A stretch of DNA of 10,977 bases, taken from contig LSSN01002130.1 of NCBI GenBank assembly GCA_001970855.1, positions 1 to 10,977 of the forward strand, written 5' to 3'. The notes under the pieces were generated by a model that did no database searches, had not been told where the DNA came from, and was given only the letters and a program-made list of their open reading frames with translations. Of this stretch, positions 7,281 through 10,977 are shown one piece after another. How positions within the stretch are numbered: position 1 is the stretch's first letter; the number at the start of each line of letters is the position of its first letter. The DNA is from Smittium culicis (lineage: Eukaryota; Kickxellomycota; Harpellomycetes; Harpellales; Legeriomycetaceae). Both the position numbers and the translations under genes were made by a program.

Positions 7281-8596
7281 TAAAGACTAACTGGAATACA
7301 AGGTGTATTATAATAAAGATCAAAAAAGTTAAAGATAAAAAATAATTACTGTATCTTTTGGTGATTTTTTGATAGTTAATAGTATACGTCGTGTTTTATT
7401 GTTTATAATAAAATATATGCTATAAAACTGTGGTATTTTAATCCAGCTTAAAATATTTTTTAATCACAGCAATTAATATTTATGCCTCATAGCACTAATT
7501 TTTTTTTTATTTAGTCAGGAAGACTTATTTCAAAATAAATAAAAATCCTCATAGTACTAAAATAGATGAAAATGAGGGGGGTTTCTATAAAACTGCATAT
7601 GCATTATAATTGAAAAAATGCTACTGGTATGACTCTATTGCTTATTAAATGTTGGCGGAAAAGGCCATTCGAAAGGATTTCCAAATAGAATTTAAAAAAT
7701 AAACCTACTTAAGGGGATATAAAAATTAAAATAAAGGGTTATACTCCCTAAAATAATCTTTCATATGTGAATATCGGATATGAAACGAACTGTGTGCATA
7801 AATTATAATTTCAAGAATGAAATTTGATATTACTTGGTTGAAAATAGCAAAATATGAAACTGGCTTAAAAAAATGTTCGCATCAAGCTGTTTACAAGCTA
7901 TAATAAATGAGAGTCGATAATAGATACTTCTTTTAGTACCCGATAAAGCAGCATTGTTTGAATTTTTTGATACTTTAGTATATATCAATACATACTTGTT
8001 GTTCTACATAATTTTTATAGATAAAAAACAAGTGTACTTGCTCATTTTTGTTTTTTCGCTCAAATGAAAAATTTTGGAAAACATGAAATAAGATTTTGGA
8101 TATCAGCTAAAAAATCAAATTTTTTCCATGTTAAATTGCTCACGTTTTTGCTTTTTAGACCCACAAATTACATACCATTTGATATTCTTTGCGAAAAATT
8201 CTTGACAGAGCTCCACAGCTAATAAATTAATTGAATTGTATTATTTTACGAAACGAATTATATAGCGCAACTTATTATGAAGTTGAACTACTGAAAATCA
8301 AGGGGTAATTTTAATATATTGAAAACTTAACTCGTTGTATAAAGATTCAGCTTCCACATTTGTAGATATTAACCTTTAGCATCCTCTCACACATCACAAA
8401 AAATAGATTATATTGATGGTTTTAACTAACCCCTTAATCATATTAATAAGAAAATTAACGATGGAAAAATAAAGAGGATTCACATCTATTGTTCACAAGG
8501 AAATAAAATCGCGGGTTTCAAGGCGATTGCTGTATACAGGATACTTTGAATATTTACCAAAAAATATACACCTTGTATAGAAATGTTAAGTCTTTA
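7281..8596. repeat. Widely spaced ~30-bp inverted repeat (arms 7281-7310 and 8564-8596)
   Basis: The left arm starts TAAAGACT (7281-7288) and ends in ATACAAGGTGTAT (7296-7308). The right arm, read on the minus strand, starts TAAAGACT (8596-8589) and contains the same 13 bases exactly (8578-8566). Small gaps separate these blocks. The arms face each other across about 1.25 kb of AT-rich DNA without ORFs. This could be the two ends of a decayed DNA transposon, or two independent insertions of another short repeat. No target duplication or transposase remnant was identified. Confidence 0.5.
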
Positions 8597-8888
8597 TGTA
8601 GAAAATTTTTTCTCAATTTTTTTAATTATTTCAAAAAAAACTTGGACATCACAAAAATCAATATATAAAAGCTAAATTGCCATAAGAAAATGATCCCCTG
8701 TATTAAATATATAAATCTTGTATAATAAGAAAGAATAATTAAACTCGGTTTATATATTCTATTGCTCTAAAATTCAAATATCGTGTCTATAAGAGCTATA
8801 TTTTCGATATCTTTGTTAAAGTAGATTAATCCAAACCAAGTAATATTTTCAATAAAAAAGCAGTAAAATTCTTTAAGAATTAGAAAAA

Positions 8889-10478
8889 ATGGGCAAAGCA
8901 AGCGAATCATATATCAATGACGACTTGGAGCTAAATGAAAAAAGCGATTTGAAGATAAACGTCGCTGCTGAACTAACAGAAGATGAGAAGAACCTAATCA
9001 AGGTTTGTCTTAGAAAAATGGATATAAGAATACTCCCAATTGTAATCCTGATATATATCTGTGCGCTCATGGATCGCTCCAACATCGGTTCAGCCTTGGT
9101 TAATGGGCTTAGAGACGGCCTTAAATTGAACAACACCGAGGAAGGAAATGTTACCTCTATGTTTTATGTATTTTATATTCTTTGTGAAACACCGTCTAAT
9201 GTACTACTCAAAAAGTTCAAACCCCACGTTTGGTTTGCTTTTATAGGCTGTGGCTGGTCGATTGCTTGTATCGGCTTGGCATTCGTAAAGACAGGTACAT
9301 TGTTTGTTATATTGCGTTGCATTCTAGGTGCATTAGAGGCTGGTCTTACCCCTGGTATCGTCGGTTACTTTGCTTACTGGTACACTCGTTCTGAAATAGG
9401 GTATAGAATGACCCTATTTTTCACTGCTGTTCCTATTTCTGGAATAATAGGAAGCCCACTCGCAGGTGCTTTTGCAAGCTTGGATGTAAGAATTCACCTT
9501 CACATTAGAAAAATTAGTCAATTCTGAATTTTTTTTTTAAAAGAAATTTCATTTAAATGTGCTTTATTTAATAATTTATACTTATTGACATTTATCTAGA
9601 TGAGCAAAAGCTTGAAGTTTATGAAATTCCAAAATATATTCTTCCTAGAAGGTATTTTAACTCTGGCGATATGTGCTGCTTCCTTTTTCTTGATTCGTGA
9701 TTATCCTGATCAAGCCAACTTTTTCACTGCCGAAGAGAAAGAACTTGTTGTTCGAAGATTGAAACGAGAGCAAGGAATGGCCTCGGAAACCCATGCCACT
9801 TTCAAACAAACTTTACATACAATGCTTGACTGGAAAATGTGGACTTTTGCAGTAATTTTCTATGGACTAAATAACGCTTATGTAGTTCTCGGAATCTTTG
9901 CACCTACTTTAATAAGAAGTTTCGGCTATTCTGGTATCCAATCAACTTATCTTGCTATCATACCTAACGCAGCTGGCCTTTTCGGAACTATGTTTGTTCT
10001 CTCGCAAGTTGATAAAAAAAGTTATGTGATGCTAATAATACTAAATTCTTGCATCTCTATTATCGGGTATTCTGTTGCCAGTTTCGGGAAAGGTTCGATT
10101 CTTCGATTGATATTCGTCGGTGTAGCTGGTTTTGGTGCCATGGCAAATATTCCATTATCTCTTTCTTGGATGTCAGTCAATCAAGGTGGTATCTATAAAG
10201 GAATGATAGCTTCGGCGCTAGTAGTATCTTTCGGTTCGATCTGCGGAGTAGTCTCTCCTCGCTTGTACGTTGAAAAATTCAAGCCTAAATATTTGGCTGG
10301 TAATTTGTTAACTATTGGGACTATAGTACTTTCGGTTATCTTATCAATCTTACTCGCTATTTACTTCAACTCAAAAAATAAACAAAGAGATTCAAACCCT
10401 GTAGATGTATCTCATTTATCTGAGCTCGAACAACGAAATCTAAATGATGCACATCCAAACTTTAGATACAAACTTTAA
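8889..10478 (+). CDS. MFS transporter, anion:cation symporter family (Dal5/Tna1-like), two exons
   Basis: Exons 8889-9485 and 9600-10478 join in phase to 491 aa, the usual length for the family, whose members import allantoate, nicotinate, pantothenate and similar organic anions with protons across the plasma membrane. An in-frame TAA at 8874-8876 and A-rich AGAAAAAATG context support the start. Visible marks: a charged cytosolic N-terminus (1-45); TM1 (about 48-61) followed by MDRSNIGSALVNGL (61-74), a family signature; TM2-TM5 within about 89-195, including RCILGALEAGLTPG (143-156); FFLEGILT at TM6 (about 213-228). A charged central loop (230-276) is followed by DWKMW (276-280), which opens the second six-helix half. 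WMSVNQGG (389-396) and YLAGNLL (430-436) are further conserved blocks, and the tail ends in DAHPNFRYKL. Twelve membrane segments are consistent with the hydrophobicity. Substrate cannot be deduced from sequence alone. Confidence 0.93.
9486..9599 (+). other. Intron of the MFS transporter gene
   Basis: 114-base intron, GTAAGA...TCTAG, in phase 0 after GCA AGC TTG GAT. Without splicing, the frame ends at TGA 9525-9527. Splicing joins GAFASLD to MSKSLKFMKFQNIFFLEG, which restores the TM5-TM6 connection of the family. The interior is AT-rich, and TTATTGACATT shortly before the acceptor may hold the branch point. Confidence 0.9.
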
Positions 10479-10504
10479 CAATGCATAGTAAAAAATTTTA
10501 AAGT

Positions 10505-10533
10505 AATGAAATTAGATGATTTCATTTAATAAA
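10505..10533 (+). terminator. Stem-loop and poly(A) signal in the transporter 3' UTR
   Basis: AATGAAAT (10505-10512) and ATTTCATT (10519-10526) form an 8-bp perfect stem with a 6-base loop, starting 27 bases after the stop codon. AATAAA follows directly at 10528-10533. The hexamer is in a good position to be the poly(A) signal; whether the AT-only-type hairpin matters is unknown. Confidence 0.4.
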
Positions 10534-10768
10534 CACTCATAAAACGTCTTAATATAATTGATATAAATTAAATTATTAAAATTTGCTTTTCAATCATATT
10601 GTGACAATTTCAAAATAAAAATTTTCACAAGATATTTTTTATATAATTATAGATAGATATAACACTATGAAAAAAATAACAAACGTGTTATTTATGTTCA
10701 AGCTGAATCAGTTTGTATAAAATAGTTAAAAATATTTAATTTTTTTTTAATCCCTGTCTATAAAGTTC

Positions 10769-10900
10769 ATGGCTCTCGCTCTCTGTCTCTCTCTCTTAGA
10801 AAAGTTTTTCTTAGGCGAGCCAATAGGATTAAAGAATATATTAAATCTTATTTCTTATCTACTATTCACTTATTTTTCTAATATTTTTTTAACTTTTTAA
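10769..10900 (+). other. Doubtful 43-codon ORF with hydrophobic segments
   Basis: ATG at 10769 opens a 43-codon frame ending in TAA at 10898-10900. It starts MALALCLSLLEKFF and has a second hydrophobic stretch (about residues 24-43). The first ten codons come from a CT microsatellite, which alone would produce Ala/Leu/Ser-rich sequence, so chance is the likelier explanation. The only hint of a transcript is an AATAAA 42 bases after the stop, followed by an A run. No homology is recognised. Confidence 0.1.
10771..10797. repeat. CT-rich microsatellite
   Basis: Imperfect (CT)n tract interrupted by two G (CTCTCGCTCTCTGTCTCTCT and on). It stands out in the AT-rich flank. Likely slippage-prone; no function assigned. 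Confidence 0.8.
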
Positions 10901-10958
10901 GTATTTTTTAATAGTTTTTAGTATAATTTTAAATAATGTTTAATAAACTCTCTGAAAC

Positions 10959-10977
10959 AAAAAAAAAAAAAAAAAAA
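10959..10977 (+). repeat. Terminal A homopolymer (19 A)
   Basis: Nineteen consecutive A run to the last base of the window, 11 bases after an AATAAA. It may be a homopolymer at which the assembly stopped, or the A-tail of a retroposed sequence. The window end prevents deciding. Confidence 0.9.

Larger units (their letters stand above)
5097..8888. other. 3.8-kb AT-rich intergenic region between divergent genes
   Basis: This region separates the starts of the dioxygenase (-) and the transporter (+) and must contain both promoters. No open frame exceeds 78 codons, and the longest (5759-5995, -) runs into a MITE and has no family features. What it does hold is listed separately: two copies of a terminal-inverted-repeat element, a widely spaced inverted repeat, and a heat-shock-element-like palindrome. 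Short direct repeats also occur, such as TGAAATATAATCA at 7181-7193 and 7257-7269. I see no tRNA, rRNA or decayed transposase gene, although weak coding remnants could be missed by eye. Confidence 0.75.
10534..10977. other. Distal 3' flank ending in a poly-A run
   Basis: AT-rich sequence with one CT-rich microsatellite (10771-10797), a 43-codon ORF of doubtful status, an AATAAA at 10942-10947 and a run of 19 A from 10959 to the last base. No recognisable gene. Confidence 0.6.

Noticed and set aside
7485..7560. Direct repeat CCTCATAGCACTAA / CCTCATAGTACTAA 62 bases apart
   Set aside because: Only 14 bases with one mismatch; too short to distinguish from chance in AT-rich DNA.
7709..7752. Imperfect hairpin TTAAGGGGATATAA / TTATACTCCCTAAA
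   Set aside because: 12 of 14 paired but AT-dominated, no partner gene and no recognised RNA family.
8873..9136. 87-codon minus-strand ORF
   Set aside because: Antisense to the first exon of the transporter, which has clear family motifs.
780..10478. A functional cluster linking the three genes
   Set aside because: RNA tailing, methionine salvage and anion uptake have no shared pathway, and the genes are separated by about 0.9 and 3.8 kb in mixed orientations.

Overview
The window looks like AT-rich nuclear DNA from a fungus. Three protein-coding genes are recognisable. Two are interrupted by short GT...AG introns of 81 to 114 bases, and codons follow the standard code. The combination of very AT-rich intergenic DNA, short introns, homopolymer-rich low-complexity protein tails and a fungal-type anion:cation symporter suggests an early-diverging fungus, for instance a Kickxellomycotina/Harpellales-type lineage. 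That placement is an inference from overall appearance, not from a marker gene.

Layout. Bases 1-779 are a 5' flank with a 22/24-bp minisatellite (about 208-371) and a C/T-rich leader. Bases 780-3641 (+) encode a three-exon Cid1-like non-canonical nucleotidyltransferase of 893 aa: a disordered N-terminus, a complete catalytic core, and a roughly 420-aa Ser/Asn/Tyr-rich tail. Bases 4572-5096 (-) encode an intronless acireductone dioxygenase of 174 aa from the methionine salvage cycle, convergent with the first gene. Bases 5097-8888 are 3.8 kb of AT-rich DNA with no credible gene. They hold two copies of a short terminal-inverted-repeat element (a MITE family) in opposite orientations, and a widely spaced 30-bp inverted repeat. 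Bases 8889-10478 (+) encode a two-exon MFS transporter of 491 aa (Dal5/Tna1-like anion:cation symporter family). The last 500 bases hold its 3' end, a CT-rich microsatellite, a doubtful 43-codon ORF and a terminal run of 19 A.

The three genes do not form an obvious pathway: RNA 3'-end modification, sulfur salvage and organic-anion uptake are unrelated, and spacing and orientation are typical of independent fungal genes. I see no CRISPR array, rRNA, convincing tRNA, or new multi-gene system. The most notable structure not explained by genes is the pair of divergent MITE copies and the minisatellite. The most interesting protein question is the nucleotide preference of the Cid1-like enzyme.
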